From NCBI GenBank assembly GCA_013388685.1, contig JACAET010000005.1, positions 1-63,641 of the forward strand: a DNA stretch of 63,641 nucleotides. The letters run 5' to 3'. The notes beneath the pieces are model-generated. The model made no database searches. It had not been told where the DNA came from and saw only the letters and a program-made list of their open reading frames with translations. Made by a program: the position numbers and the translations under genes. Shown in pieces: positions 50,064 through 58,488 of this stretch. This DNA comes from Chloroflexota bacterium. Lineage in GTDB: Bacteria > Chloroflexota > Anaerolineae > Anaerolineales > Villigracilaceae. Each line of letters begins with the position of its first letter. Position 1 is the stretch's first letter.

Positions 50064-51221
50064 ATGAGAAAAATTGCCATTCTTGGAATCGGACAAACAA
50101 AAATTGACGAGCATTGGGAACTTTCGCTTCGTGAGATTGGGGGCAACGCCGCCTTTGCCGCCATGCAGGACGCCGGCATGGAGAGGGTGGATGCGCTTTT
50201 TGTCGGTAATATGCTTTCGCCGATGGTCAACGGGCAGAATCAACTCGGCACCTTCTTTTCGGATTGGATCGGGCTGTGGAGGCAGGAAGCCGTCAAAGTG
50301 GAGGCCGCCTGCGCTTCGGGAGCAGCGGCGTTTCGTTCCGCGCTGATGGCTGTTGCCGCCGGCGACATCGAATCGGCGCTGGTGGTGGGAGTGGAAAAGA
50401 TGACCGACAAACCCGGGCGTGAGGTTACTTCTGCCCTTGCCACCGCTGCAGATGCCGATTACGAAGTGGAACAGGGCATTTCCTTCGTGGGGTTGAATGC
50501 GCTCATCATGCGGCGCTATATGCATGAATTCGGCTGGAAGCACGCCGATTTTGCGCCGTTTTCGATCAACGCGCATGAGAATGCCATGCATAATCCGTTT
50601 GCCCGTCTGCACGAACGGGTCACAGTGGAAAAATTCGAAAAGTCGGGCATGGTTGCCACGCCGATTAACCTGTTGGATGCGTCGCCCATCGGTGACGGGG
50701 CAGCGGCGGCGGTCATTGTGCCGGCAGAGCGGGTGGTTTCGGTGAAGGGAAAGCCCAGGGTGGTGGTGGCAGGTTCGGCGTCCGCGACCGATACGATTGC
50801 CGTTCATTCGAGAAAAGACCCGTTGTTCCTTTCTGCGGCATATGAGTCAGCCAAACAGGCGTATGCGATGGCAGGCGTCGCAAAGGATGAGATTGACGTG
50901 TTTGAGCTGCACGATGCGTTTTCGATCATGGCGGCGCTTTCGCTGGAGGCATGCGGGTTTGCGGAACGGGGTCAGGGGGTGAGGCTCGGTTTGGAGGGCG
51001 AAATCGGTCCAAAGGGCAGTGTGCCTGTCTGCACGCGAGGCGGGCTAAAAGCGCGCGGGCATCCGGTGGGCGCGACGGGGATGTATCAAATTGTGGAGGT
51101 CGTTCAGCAGTTGCGCGGGGAATGCGGAGAGACGCAGGTGGATGGGGCAAGGATCGGCATGGCACAGAATATCGGCGGCTCGGGCGCGACGATTCTTACC
51201 CACATTCTAAAAGCGGAGTAA
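50064..51221 (+). CDS. Thiolase-family protein
   Basis: A 385-residue thiolase of the SCP2/archaeal acetyl-CoA C-acetyltransferase type. EAACASGAAAF places the nucleophilic Cys at residue 83; ELHDAFSIMAAL near 282 and GLKARGHPVGATG near 335 carry the second His and the loop of the active site. The ATG at 50064 follows TTGGAG. Family members of this kind often pair with a DUF35 protein and HMG-CoA synthase in the mevalonate route, but those genes are not adjacent here. The second active-site Cys of classic thiolases was not seen. Confidence 0.87.
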   Translation: MRKIAILGIGQTKIDEHWELSLREIGGNAAFAAMQDAGMERVDALFVGNMLSPMVNGQNQLGTFFSDWIGLWRQEAVKVEAACASGAAAFRSALMAVAAGDIESALVVGVEKMTDKPGREVTSALATAADADYEVEQGISFVGLNALIMRRYMHEFGWKHADFAPFSINAHENAMHNPFARLHERVTVEKFEKSGMVATPINLLDASPIGDGAAAAVIVPAERVVSVKGKPRVVVAGSASATDTIAVHSRKDPLFLSAAYESAKQAYAMAGVAKDEIDVFELHDAFSIMAALSLEACGFAERGQGVRLGLEGEIGPKGSVPVCTRGGLKARGHPVGATGMYQIVEVVQQLRGECGETQVDGARIGMAQNIGGSGATILTHILKAE

Positions 51222-51344
51222 AATCCTGCATACACCTCCGCAAATGGTTCACAATGATTGCAATGCCGTTTTCGTTCCATCACATTCCAGCGTCGAACCC
51301 CTAAAATTCGTTATACTGCCCGAACTGGACGGAAAGGAGTTGCC

Positions 51345-51731
51345 ATGGCGAACAAACGCAAAAAAGACCGGCGGGAATTCGCGTACTATATGCAGGTCAA
51401 GGATGAAGCGACCAAACAGGTCATCGGCTATCTTTCAGATATCAGCACAGGCGGTTTCAAACTGGATTGCCCGCAAAGAATCCCGCCGGGACAGGATTTC
51501 CGCCTGCAAATAGACCTGACAGCCGAAGTGGCGGATAAAACCTCCATGGTCTTCATCGCCCGAAGCAAATGGTGCCAACCCGACAACATTGACCCTACAT
51601 CCTTCAACGCCGGTTTCGAAATCGTGAATATGGCTCCCAGCGACATGATGATCTTTCAGCGCATCTTCGAACGATACGGCAAGGAGCAGGCAACCAAAAG
51701 GAAGGGTACAGACGATTATCTGTGGAAATAG
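51345..51731 (+). CDS. PilZ-domain protein
   Basis: A 128-residue protein with a single PilZ domain. RREFAYYMQV near residue 9 (RxxxR-like) and DISTGGFKLDCP near 34 (D/NxSxxG) form the c-di-GMP site; the first motif, KKDRREF, retains two basic residues. The ATG at 51345 follows AAAGGAG. It stands alone and may couple c-di-GMP to surface functions. No diguanylate cyclase gene is in the window. Confidence 0.85.
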   Translation: MANKRKKDRREFAYYMQVKDEATKQVIGYLSDISTGGFKLDCPQRIPPGQDFRLQIDLTAEVADKTSMVFIARSKWCQPDNIDPTSFNAGFEIVNMAPSDMMIFQRIFERYGKEQATKRKGTDDYLWK

Positions 51732-51749
51732 TCTGGAACAGTTCGAAAC

Positions 51750-51780
51750 GAACAATGGGCCTCTGAAGCGCCCGTTGTTC
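51750..51780. terminator. Hairpin after the PilZ gene
   Basis: GAACAATGGGC and GCCCGTTGTTC can form an 11-bp stem with one G-U pair around a 9-nt loop. There is no run of T afterwards, so it is a possible but not certain terminator. Confidence 0.4.
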
Positions 51781-51817
51781 GTCCACATACAAGCAGGCTT
51801 GTTGTACAATTGGCGGG

Positions 51818-52483
51818 ATGAAATACCGAACCGTGCGTTCCATTGTCCGTTTTGTCATGAGTTGGATTGCGCGCATCGATGTGCGCGGCTTGGAATACCT
51901 GCCGAAAGGGAATGCCATCATTGCGGCAAATCATCTGGGCAGGCTGGATACGGCGGTGCTGATGACGGTGATTGACCGCGAAGACATCATCATGCCGATT
52001 GCCGAAAAGTATAAGAACCATCCGATTTTTGGCGTGTTGGGCCGCGCCGCCAACGGCATCTGGCTCAACCGCTTCGAGGCGGATTACTCCGCCCTGCGGC
52101 AGATTTTGGAGAGGATGGAACGGGGCGGACTGCTGGTCATCGCGCCGGAAGGCACCAGGTCCAAGACCGAGGCGCTGCAGGAGGGCAAGATGGGCGTTGC
52201 GTTTCTGGCGGCAAAGAGCGGGTATCCGGTCATTCCCGTGGCGGTCACCGGCACAGAAGACCGCCTCATCGTCCAGAACCTGAAGCGGCTGCGCCGCTCC
52301 AGGATTACAGCCACAGCGGGAGAGCCGTTTTACATCGAAATCCCCAAAGGTAAAGGGCGCGAGGAGGCAATGCGCAAGGCAACCGACGAGATCATGTGCC
52401 GCATCGGCGCCATGCTCCCCGAAAACTATCGCGGAGCGTATTCCGATCATCCGAGATTGAAGGAATTGCTCTCTGCCCCATGA
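51818..52483 (+). CDS. plsC: 1-acyl-glycerol-3-phosphate acyltransferase-like protein 1
   Basis: A 221-residue membrane-associated acyltransferase. AANHLGRLDTAVL holds the NHX4D active site near residue 35; FEADYSAL and VIAPEGTRSKT near 110 (EGTRS) are the substrate sites. It should acylate lysophosphatidate to phosphatidate or act on a related lipid. Its stop overlaps the start of the next PlsC gene by 4 bp (ATGA). Confidence 0.9.
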   Translation: MKYRTVRSIVRFVMSWIARIDVRGLEYLPKGNAIIAANHLGRLDTAVLMTVIDREDIIMPIAEKYKNHPIFGVLGRAANGIWLNRFEADYSALRQILERMERGGLLVIAPEGTRSKTEALQEGKMGVAFLAAKSGYPVIPVAVTGTEDRLIVQNLKRLRRSRITATAGEPFYIEIPKGKGREEAMRKATDEIMCRIGAMLPENYRGAYSDHPRLKELLSAP

Positions 52484-53151
52484 CCATGCTTCGTCTGTTG
52501 CGTTTCCTCATCCGCATTCTCCTCAAACTGATTGCCCGCTTCGAGATTCGCGGGAAGGAAAACGTGCCCCTGACCGGAGGGATGATCATCGCCTCCAATC
52601 ACATCGGCATTCTCGACATCGTCATGGTCTATTTTGCGATTGACCGCACCGATCTATTCATCCCGGTCGCCGAAAAATGGGAAAAGGTCGGATGGATCCG
52701 CTGGCTGGGGAGACATTTGAACTTTCTGTTTGTGGACCGTTTCAATCCCGATCTGAAAGCCATGCGAAAAATGATTGCGCTCATGCAGGAAGGAAAATGT
52801 CTCGTCATTGCGCCGGAGGGGACGCGGTCACGAGTCGGTTCGTTGATCGAGGGCAAGCCGGGTGTCGCCTACCTCGCGGCGCGCTCCGGGTTCCCGGTCG
52901 TCCCTGTGGCGATCACAGGCACGGAAGACAAGGTCATTCTTGCAAATGTGAAGCGCGTGCGAAAATCCGAAATCACGCTGACGGGCGGAAAACCGTTCAT
53001 CGTCCCGCCATTCCCCAAGACCCACCGCGACGAAGCCCTGCAAAAATACACCGACGAGATTATGTGCCGCATCTCGGCGTTGCTGCCGGAAAAGTATCGC
53101 GGGGTGTATGCGGAGCATCCGCGCTTGAAGGAGTTACTCGATACCGAATGA
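52480..53151 (+). CDS. 1-acyl-glycerol-3-phosphate acyltransferase-like protein 2
   Basis: A 223-residue paralogue of the preceding gene. ASNHIGILDIVMV near residue 40 gives the NHX4D site; FNPDLKAM and VIAPEGTRSRV near 112 repeat the second site. N-terminal hydrophobic segment MTMLRLLRFLIRILLKL. The ATG at 52480 overlaps the upstream stop, so the two are coupled; the longer frame is ignored. Different acyl or acceptor specificity between the two is possible. Confidence 0.88.
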   Translation: MTMLRLLRFLIRILLKLIARFEIRGKENVPLTGGMIIASNHIGILDIVMVYFAIDRTDLFIPVAEKWEKVGWIRWLGRHLNFLFVDRFNPDLKAMRKMIALMQEGKCLVIAPEGTRSRVGSLIEGKPGVAYLAARSGFPVVPVAITGTEDKVILANVKRVRKSEITLTGGKPFIVPPFPKTHRDEALQKYTDEIMCRISALLPEKYRGVYAEHPRLKELLDTE

Positions 53152-53236
53152 GCCAAAGGGGTTCAAAAGAATCAAAAGCGCCAGCGGCACAATCTTTGGA
53201 GCTTTTTACACCTCCACTGTTTCTATTTCCTCGCAA

Positions 53237-54649
53237 CTACAACACCCTCCCCTCGCCGCGCTTCAAAAACTGTCCATCCCCCGCCTTGCCAAGCCACTGC
53301 TCCCCGTCCACAATCAACTGACCGCGCAGGAAGACCTTTTCGGGGTAGCCCGTCAACTCCCAGCCTTCGTACAGGTTGTAGTCCGTGCGGTGATGCGACA
53401 TCGCCACGCCATATTTCACTTTCTTCTCAGGGTCCCAAATCACCAGGTCCGCATCGGAGCCGGGCAGCAGCGCGCCCTTGCGCGGATAGAGACCGAATAT
53501 CTTCGCGGGATTTGTACTCATGTAGGCGACGAATTGATTGGCGGTGATTCTTCCCGCGCGCACGCCGTACGTCCACAAAATCGGCATTCGATCCTGGACG
53601 CCCGGAAGTCCATTGGGAATTTTAGTAAAGTCATCTGCGCCCAATTCCTTGCCGGGGATGGCAACCTCGCGTCCTTCATAGACGATGGGCCTGGTCCCGT
53701 CAAAGAAGAACGGGCAGTGGTCAGTGCCGACGGTCTGGATGGTGCCGTCTGCCAGTCCCTGCCAGAGGCGGGCGTTATCGGCTTCGGTGCGCATGGGCGG
53801 CGAGCAAATCCACTTGGCGCCATCGGGCCGGCGCAGGTGGTCAATCGTAAAAAAGAGATATTGCGGACAGGTCTCGCCCATGACTTTGACGCCGCGCTCG
53901 CGGGCATAGCGGAGCATGTCCACTTCGCCACCCGCGTTCATGTGGACGATATACACTGCCGCATCTGCCGCGGACGCCATGCCTGCCACCCGTAAAGTGG
54001 ATTCGACCGCCCCCCAGGCCGGTCTCGTCAAAGCGTGCCATTCGGGAGTCAAGTGATCGGTCATCAGTGCGTCGGTAACCAGCGTTTCGATGACATCGCC
54101 GTTCTCGCAGTGCGCCATCACCAGCATTCCGTTTTCTTTGGCGATCCGCAGGGCTTTGAAGATACTGCCGTCGTCAATGCGCAGGCGTCCGTTGTAGGCG
54201 GTGAAGACCTTGAGGGTGGTGATGCCCATCCCGCGCAGAGACGGAATCTCCTTTGCAATCTTCTCGTTGAACTGGGTCAAATTCATGTGGAAGGAATAGT
54301 CAATTGCGGCTTTCTCCGCTTTTTCCATCCATAAGTCAACCGAATATCTAAACCCCTTATCTTCGAGAACGACAAAGTCCATGACTGTCGTCGTACCGCC
54401 GAAGGCTGCGGCTTTGTGACCGGTGTAATGGTCGTCCGAGGAGACGGTGCCGAACATGGGCAAATCGAAATGCGTGTGCGGGTCAATACCGCCGGGGGTG
54501 ATAAACTTGCCAGAAGCGTCAATGATTTGTGCGCCGGGGCGCTGCAAGTTTTTACCGATGAGGGAAATCGTCTCGCCTTCGATGAGCAGGTCGGCCTCGA
54601 AAGTTTCGGAGGCGGTGATGAGGGCGGCGTTTTTGATTAGAGTAGCCAT
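53237..54649 (-). CDS. hydA: Dihydropyrimidinase / D-hydantoinase
   Basis: A 470-residue cyclic amidohydrolase opening dihydropyrimidine or hydantoin rings. GIDPHTHFDLP near residue 54 gives the first His pair; TTLKVFTAYNG near 145 holds the Lys that is carbamylated to bridge the two metals; MAHCENGDV, YIVHMNAGGEVD and GTDHCPFF complete the site. The start at 54649 (MATLIKN) is chosen because 40 residues upstream of it have no family similarity. No pyrimidine reductase or ureidopropionase is next to it. Confidence 0.92.
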   Translation of the reverse strand: MATLIKNAALITASETFEADLLIEGETISLIGKNLQRPGAQIIDASGKFITPGGIDPHTHFDLPMFGTVSSDDHYTGHKAAAFGGTTTVMDFVVLEDKGFRYSVDLWMEKAEKAAIDYSFHMNLTQFNEKIAKEIPSLRGMGITTLKVFTAYNGRLRIDDGSIFKALRIAKENGMLVMAHCENGDVIETLVTDALMTDHLTPEWHALTRPAWGAVESTLRVAGMASAADAAVYIVHMNAGGEVDMLRYARERGVKVMGETCPQYLFFTIDHLRRPDGAKWICSPPMRTEADNARLWQGLADGTIQTVGTDHCPFFFDGTRPIVYEGREVAIPGKELGADDFTKIPNGLPGVQDRMPILWTYGVRAGRITANQFVAYMSTNPAKIFGLYPRKGALLPGSDADLVIWDPEKKVKYGVAMSHHRTDYNLYEGWELTGYPEKVFLRGQLIVDGEQWLGKAGDGQFLKRGEGRVL

Positions 54650-54692
54650 TTCATGCTCCAAAGGTATCAGATGTGTCAAAAGTTCAAAGGGT

Positions 54693-55074
54693 TTATTTGC
54701 GGTTGAGAGACTCGATGAGACGATTAAGCAAAAATCCAGTTTCTGCGCGGAGGGATTCCGCTTGCTCATATTGGGATGGTGTAATGTATGTTAAGTCTTG
54801 CGCAAGGATCAGATAGTATTCCACCTCTGCCAGCGAACCCTGCGCAATATCAAGGTAGCGTTTGAACTGTCCTTTTCCCACCAGCGGCGTATCCCTCAGC
54901 CACATTTGCGGAGACAGACACAATTGCACGCCGCAACTGGCTTGTCAAACCAAACATTTCATGTTTTGGAAATTTCTCCGTAAATTTGTAGACTTGTAAA
55001 ACTAACTGATGTGCCCTCTGCCATACCAGTAACTTACGAAAGCCTTTTCCAGCTCGATCTGTCTGATCAGACAT
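54693..55074 (-). pseudogene. Frameshifted four-helix bundle (S23/IVP-like) gene
   Basis: Two overlapping frames together give a complete four-helix bundle protein of the 23S-rRNA-intervening-sequence family. Frame 1 (from 55074) ends with LRRAIVSVSANVAEGYAAGG; frame 2 continues with KGQFKRYLDIAQGSLAEVEY and ends at 54693. The change of frame falls in a GGGAAAA run (54873-54879), where one surplus base explains it. The ribosome binding site AGGAGGAG and the start at 55074 are intact. Either a real inactivation or a homopolymer error in the assembly. Confidence 0.8.
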
Positions 55075-55096
55075 GGGCTCCTCCTGTGGGTATAAA

Positions 55097-55681
55097 TTAA
55101 ACCTTTGGCTCTTCTGAAACATCTGGCACGTATGGCTCCTGCATTTCCTTGATCCCTAACAGCGCCATCACCACCTCCGGCGGAAGTTCGGCTTCGGGCA
55201 GGTTCACCTTGTAGAGTTGACTGTTCTCCGCCCGTTCGCGCAGGGAGCGCCAGAGCAGTTGACGTTCCTCGCTGGCAATGACCAGGTCATTCAGGGTTTT
55301 GGCTTGGAGCAGGTATTCCCCGGTGGTGTACAGGAAGGTCAGCCGCTTCCACTTGTCGGACTTGATGGGCTGCGGCAGTTTTTCCAGCCCGCCGATTTGG
55401 ATTTTGTAATACTCCTCGCGGGCGCGCGGGTGATCGGCTTCGTCGCGGAGCAGGTCGGCGCGGGTGGTCAGTTCGTGTCCGCGCACTTTGGCGACGTATT
55501 CGATTTGTCCGCCGCGCTCGCCAAAGGCTGAAGGCTGGTAAAAAGCCAGATAGTCCACAGCAACAATTTTCGGGGCAGTGCGAAGCGGGATACGGTACCA
55601 GCCGAGCAGGCGGGCGATTTCCAAATCCCGCGGGGCAGGGAGCAGGCAGACGAGGATGAGGGATGCAGGAGAAACGGTCAT
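55097..55681 (-). CDS. Conserved protein of unknown function
   Basis: A 194-residue soluble protein that I do not recognise. It begins TVSPASLILVCLLPAPRDLE and has ARLLGWYRIPLRTAPK near residue 25 and VDYLAFYQPSAFG near 43, a basic-aromatic pattern that could be a PUA/EVE-like fold but is not proven. It lies 22 bp before the broken four-helix gene on the same strand. No membrane helix, no metal motif. Confidence 0.6.
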   Translation of the reverse strand: MTVSPASLILVCLLPAPRDLEIARLLGWYRIPLRTAPKIVAVDYLAFYQPSAFGERGGQIEYVAKVRGHELTTRADLLRDEADHPRAREEYYKIQIGGLEKLPQPIKSDKWKRLTFLYTTGEYLLQAKTLNDLVIASEERQLLWRSLRERAENSQLYKVNLPEAELPPEVVMALLGIKEMQEPYVPDVSEEPKV

Positions 55682-55756
55682 GTTTGGGAAACGAAAAGTG
55701 GAAAGCAACGATTGGATTTTACTCGCCGCTTTCCACTTTCTACAAGAAATTAATGG

Positions 55757-55924
55757 TCATTTTTCAGGAACGGGTTCGAAGGGGCTGATGCGGTGAATTT
55801 TCGCAATCAGTTTTTCCCGTTCGGGTTTTGCCGCCGCAGCCAGTTTCTTCTTGAGTTTCTCGATCTTTGTGCGGCGGTGTCGCCTTCGCAGAAGTTCATG
55901 TCTGCGTCGGACCTGGTATCCCAT
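55757..55924 (-). CDS. Small basic helical protein
   Basis: A 55-residue protein with a very basic N-terminal half (MGYQVRRRHELLRRRHRR) and a heptad-like helix (KIEKLKKKLAAAAKPEREKL). The ATG at 55924 follows GGAGGTG and is preferred to one six codons further out. It might bind RNA or DNA; no family was assigned with certainty. Confidence 0.65.
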   Translation of the reverse strand: MGYQVRRRHELLRRRHRRTKIEKLKKKLAAAAKPEREKLIAKIHRISPFEPVPEK

Positions 55925-55990
55925 ACGGCACCTCCAACTCATGGTGTTGGAGAAAATTTTAAAAATTTTGCCGCCGGGTTGTCAAGGGCG

Positions 55991-57457
55991 TTAGAGCAAC
56001 CCAACTTCTTTGTTGAACTCGACGATCAACTCGTCAATTTCATCTACCTGCTTCTGTACGTCGGTCCAGTAGTTCGGTTCGTACCATTGCGCCTGAATCT
56101 CTTCGTAGGTTTTGCCCTGCTGTTCGACCCAGGTGTAGTATTTCAGGTTGTGGACGCGGCGGCGGTCGGTGTAACGCAGTTCGAGCAGGTTGTCGGTAGA
56201 TTGGCCGTGCAGGTAGCGGGCGAAGTCGGCGGCGGCGTCGCGCTCGGTGTATTGACCGAACTCCTGGCGCATCTCATGCAGGCGCGAGCGGTAGAGGTCC
56301 ATTGAGTCGGTCAGGACAGTGAGCAGGATGTCGTTTTCGCCCATTTCGTAATATTTGGCGGCTTTGATACACGACAAGACATTCGAAATGCCGGAAAAAC
56401 CGAGAAGATCGAGATTCGAGATTAGAGATTCAGGGATGCCTTTTTGCGAAAGATACTCACGGCCGGCTTCTTCGTTGAAGAGACGGGCGATGTTAACCAC
56501 AGCGTTATCGTCAATTGCCACGACGACGTCGGTGTTCTTGACGTTGTGAATCCACGGCACGTGTTTGTCGCCGATGCCTTCGATGCGATGCGCGCCGAAT
56601 CCGTTCTCGAGCAGGGTGGGACATTGCAGCGCCTCGCTTGCTACGATTTTGCTCTCGGGGAACAATTGCTTCATGTAGTCGCCGCTGGCGATTGTCCCTG
56701 CCGAGCCGGTGGCAGATGCCATGCCGCGATAGCGGTCGTTCGGACCCATGACCTGCTTCAGGACTTCCTCCATCGCGTGCCCGGTCACTTCGTAGTGCCA
56801 GAGGTAGTTGCCGAACTCGTCGAACTGGTTGAAGATCATCAGGTCTTGCCCGGATTTGCGCAACTCCCAGCACTTATCGAATATCTCTTTGACATTCGAT
56901 TCGGAACCGGGGGTTTTAATGACCTCTCCTGCGACGCTGGCAAGCCAGTCAAACCGTTCTTTGGACATGCCTTCGGGCAGGATGGCAATGGACTCGCATG
57001 CCAGCAGGGCGGAGTCGTATGCGCCGCCGCGACAGTAGTTGCCGGTGGAGGGCCAGACTGCTTTCTGTGTCGTCGGGTCAAACTGACCTGTAACCAGACG
57101 CGGCACGAGACAACTGAACGCCGCCCCGACTTTGTGCGCCCCTGTGGGAAACCATTTGCCCACCAGCGCGATGATGCGCGCCGGGACTCCCGTCAGCGAG
57201 GAGGGAAGTTCGAGGTAGTTGACTCCGCCAAAGGTCCCGCCAGAAGCGGTGGGCTGATTGTGCCAGTTGATGCGGAAGAGGTTGCGGGGGTGAATGTCCC
57301 ACAGTCCGATGCCCTTCAATTCTTCCTTGATTTTGGCGGGGATTTTCGAGGGGTCTTTCATTTGAGTGTAGGTGGGGATGATGATGTTGCGTTCGCGTGC
57401 ACGCTGGATGGCACGGGCGCGGCGGGCGGGTTGAACGGTCAAGTCAATGATGGTCAT
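55991..57457 (-). CDS. PLP-dependent enzyme of the cysteine synthase / threonine synthase fold
   Basis: A 488-residue fold-type II PLP enzyme. FPTGAHKVGAAF near residue 106 holds the PLP Lys; STGNYCRGGAYDSALLACE near 137 is the Asn-loop; and SATGSAGTIASGDYMK near 252 is the phosphate-binding Gly loop. It is longer than cysteine synthase (about 310 residues), with an added C-terminal 120 residues. Substrate not clear; a cysteine-synthase-like beta-replacement or a beta-elimination is likely. Confidence 0.78.
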   Translation of the reverse strand: MTIIDLTVQPARRARAIQRARERNIIIPTYTQMKDPSKIPAKIKEELKGIGLWDIHPRNLFRINWHNQPTASGGTFGGVNYLELPSSLTGVPARIIALVGKWFPTGAHKVGAAFSCLVPRLVTGQFDPTTQKAVWPSTGNYCRGGAYDSALLACESIAILPEGMSKERFDWLASVAGEVIKTPGSESNVKEIFDKCWELRKSGQDLMIFNQFDEFGNYLWHYEVTGHAMEEVLKQVMGPNDRYRGMASATGSAGTIASGDYMKQLFPESKIVASEALQCPTLLENGFGAHRIEGIGDKHVPWIHNVKNTDVVVAIDDNAVVNIARLFNEEAGREYLSQKGIPESLISNLDLLGFSGISNVLSCIKAAKYYEMGENDILLTVLTDSMDLYRSRLHEMRQEFGQYTERDAAADFARYLHGQSTDNLLELRYTDRRRVHNLKYYTWVEQQGKTYEEIQAQWYEPNYWTDVQKQVDEIDELIVEFNKEVGLL

Positions 57458-57554
57458 GGTTCCTCCTGAATTTGTCTAACAAATGGATTATACTCCCGCC
57501 AAGAGGGGCAATCTTCACCTTATTGTCAGAGAATTATCACAAAAAGGAGAAAAA

Positions 57555-58004
57555 ATGAAATCCGCAAAAACGGGCGCAGTGTCGGGTTGCCTCATCTGGT
57601 TTATTGTTTTTGGCGTTCTCAGCTTTTGTCTGGCTCCGGCGGGGATGATGATCGGCGGTTTTACCTCCGTCACGGGTTTTGCCATGCAAACTCTCGAACC
57701 GCTGATTTGTCCGGACGGTACTACAGCAAAATCCCGCTCGTACGCAACAATCACAACGGATGAGTATGGTAATTCCCAGCCCAGCACTGCCTATGTGATG
57801 CAGTGTGTGGATGCAAACGGGAATGTGGTCAAGGAAGACCCTGTACTGTACGCTTTCATCTGGGTTGGGATTATTTCGGTCACTGGGTTGCTCCTTGCAG
57901 CCGTGCTTGCCTTTGTGTTTGCCGCTCCTGCTGGTGTGTTGATCGCCAGGCTTTTCAAGCGAAAACAAAGCGGCATGATGGCAGAAAACATCGAACCGAG
58001 ATGA
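57555..58004 (+). CDS. Hypothetical two-helix membrane protein
   Basis: A 149-residue protein with hydrophobic segments at about 10-38 (CLIWFIVFGVLSFCLAPAG) and 103-130 (LYAFIWVGIISVTGLLLAAV). The 60-residue stretch between them, with two Cys (near 51 and 82), would be outside. AAAAAGGAG precedes the ATG. I do not recognise it. Confidence 0.68.
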   Translation: MKSAKTGAVSGCLIWFIVFGVLSFCLAPAGMMIGGFTSVTGFAMQTLEPLICPDGTTAKSRSYATITTDEYGNSQPSTAYVMQCVDANGNVVKEDPVLYAFIWVGIISVTGLLLAAVLAFVFAAPAGVLIARLFKRKQSGMMAENIEPR

Positions 58005-58030
58005 AATTGAGCCAGGCAAGCGCTGAGGGG

Positions 58031-58047
58031 ATTGCGTTACACGCAAT
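58031..58047. other. Perfect short hairpin after the membrane protein gene
   Basis: ATTGCGT-TAC-ACGCAAT is a 7-bp stem with a 3-nt loop, 27 bp after the stop codon. No U-tract follows, so termination is uncertain. Confidence 0.4.
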
Positions 58048-58109
58048 CTCGAAATTTGTGACGGGTATTTCAAGGTTGTAAGTTTTTTTTAATGCAACGC
58101 ATTTCAGTT

Positions 58110-58300
58110 CGTTGTATGATGGTGGCAACAGAAAGGAGGTACCCATAGAGACTCCACCTGAAATCTTTGCCCACGGAAGGACCGGGAAGCCTTAACCTGG
58201 TCAAAAGCAAACTACGGCTTTAGAACCAGACGTTCCCCCAACGAAAAGAAGGCTCGCAAATCCCCCGCTCCTTGCCGCCATCTTAATAGTACGATCCATT
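58110..58300 (+). ncRNA. ssrS: Structured RNA, candidate 6S RNA
   Basis: The region has no significant frame but folds well. GATGGTGGCAA (58118-58128) pairs with TTGCCGCCATC (58272-58282) over 11 positions with one G-U pair as a terminal stem. Inside, GACTCCACCTGA and GGACCGGGAAGCCTTAA match the pattern of conserved 6S RNA segments (in E. coli AGUCCCCUGAG and CCGAGAAGCCUUAA). CTGGTCAAAAGC faces GCTTTAGAACCAG as a separate hairpin. Total length about 185 nt fits 6S. A terminator follows. The distance between the two conserved segments is shorter than in E. coli, so the identification is tentative. Confidence 0.45.
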
Positions 58301-58301
58301 T

Positions 58302-58346
58302 GGCGGATGGGTATTCCTGTAACGGGTTTCTCATCCGTCTTTTTTA
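58302..58346 (+). terminator. Rho-independent terminator after the structured RNA
   Basis: GGCGGATG (58302-58309) pairs with CATCCGTC (58332-58339, one G-T wobble) and TTTTTT follows. It strongly supports transcription of the preceding RNA on the plus strand. Confidence 0.72.
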
Positions 58347-58353
58347 TTTGACT

Positions 58354-58488
58354 AGAGCCTATCCGAAAATTCGCGTCCTGCCGGCTCCACTCGGAGATCA
58401 ATCTCCGGGCTATTCGTACGAAAGCCGGGTGTTAGCCGTCTTCAGATGGCTTTGGATGAGACCCAAGGATATTTTTCGGATAGACTCT
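58354..58488. repeat. MITE-like element, family A, copy 2
   Basis: 135 bp with inverted ends AGAGCCTATCCGAAAA (58354-58369) and TTTTTCGGATAGACTCT (58472-58488). The interior shares TTAGCCGTCT-CAGAYGGCT with copy 1 at 84-175. It lies between the terminator and the end of the aminotransferase gene and supplies the last 26 codons and stop codon of that gene. Confidence 0.68.

Noticed and set aside
58110..58300. SRP RNA, RNase P RNA or tmRNA
   Set aside because: The hallmark sequences of these RNAs (such as the SRP GGAAGGAAGCAGC core or the tmRNA tag frame) were not found.
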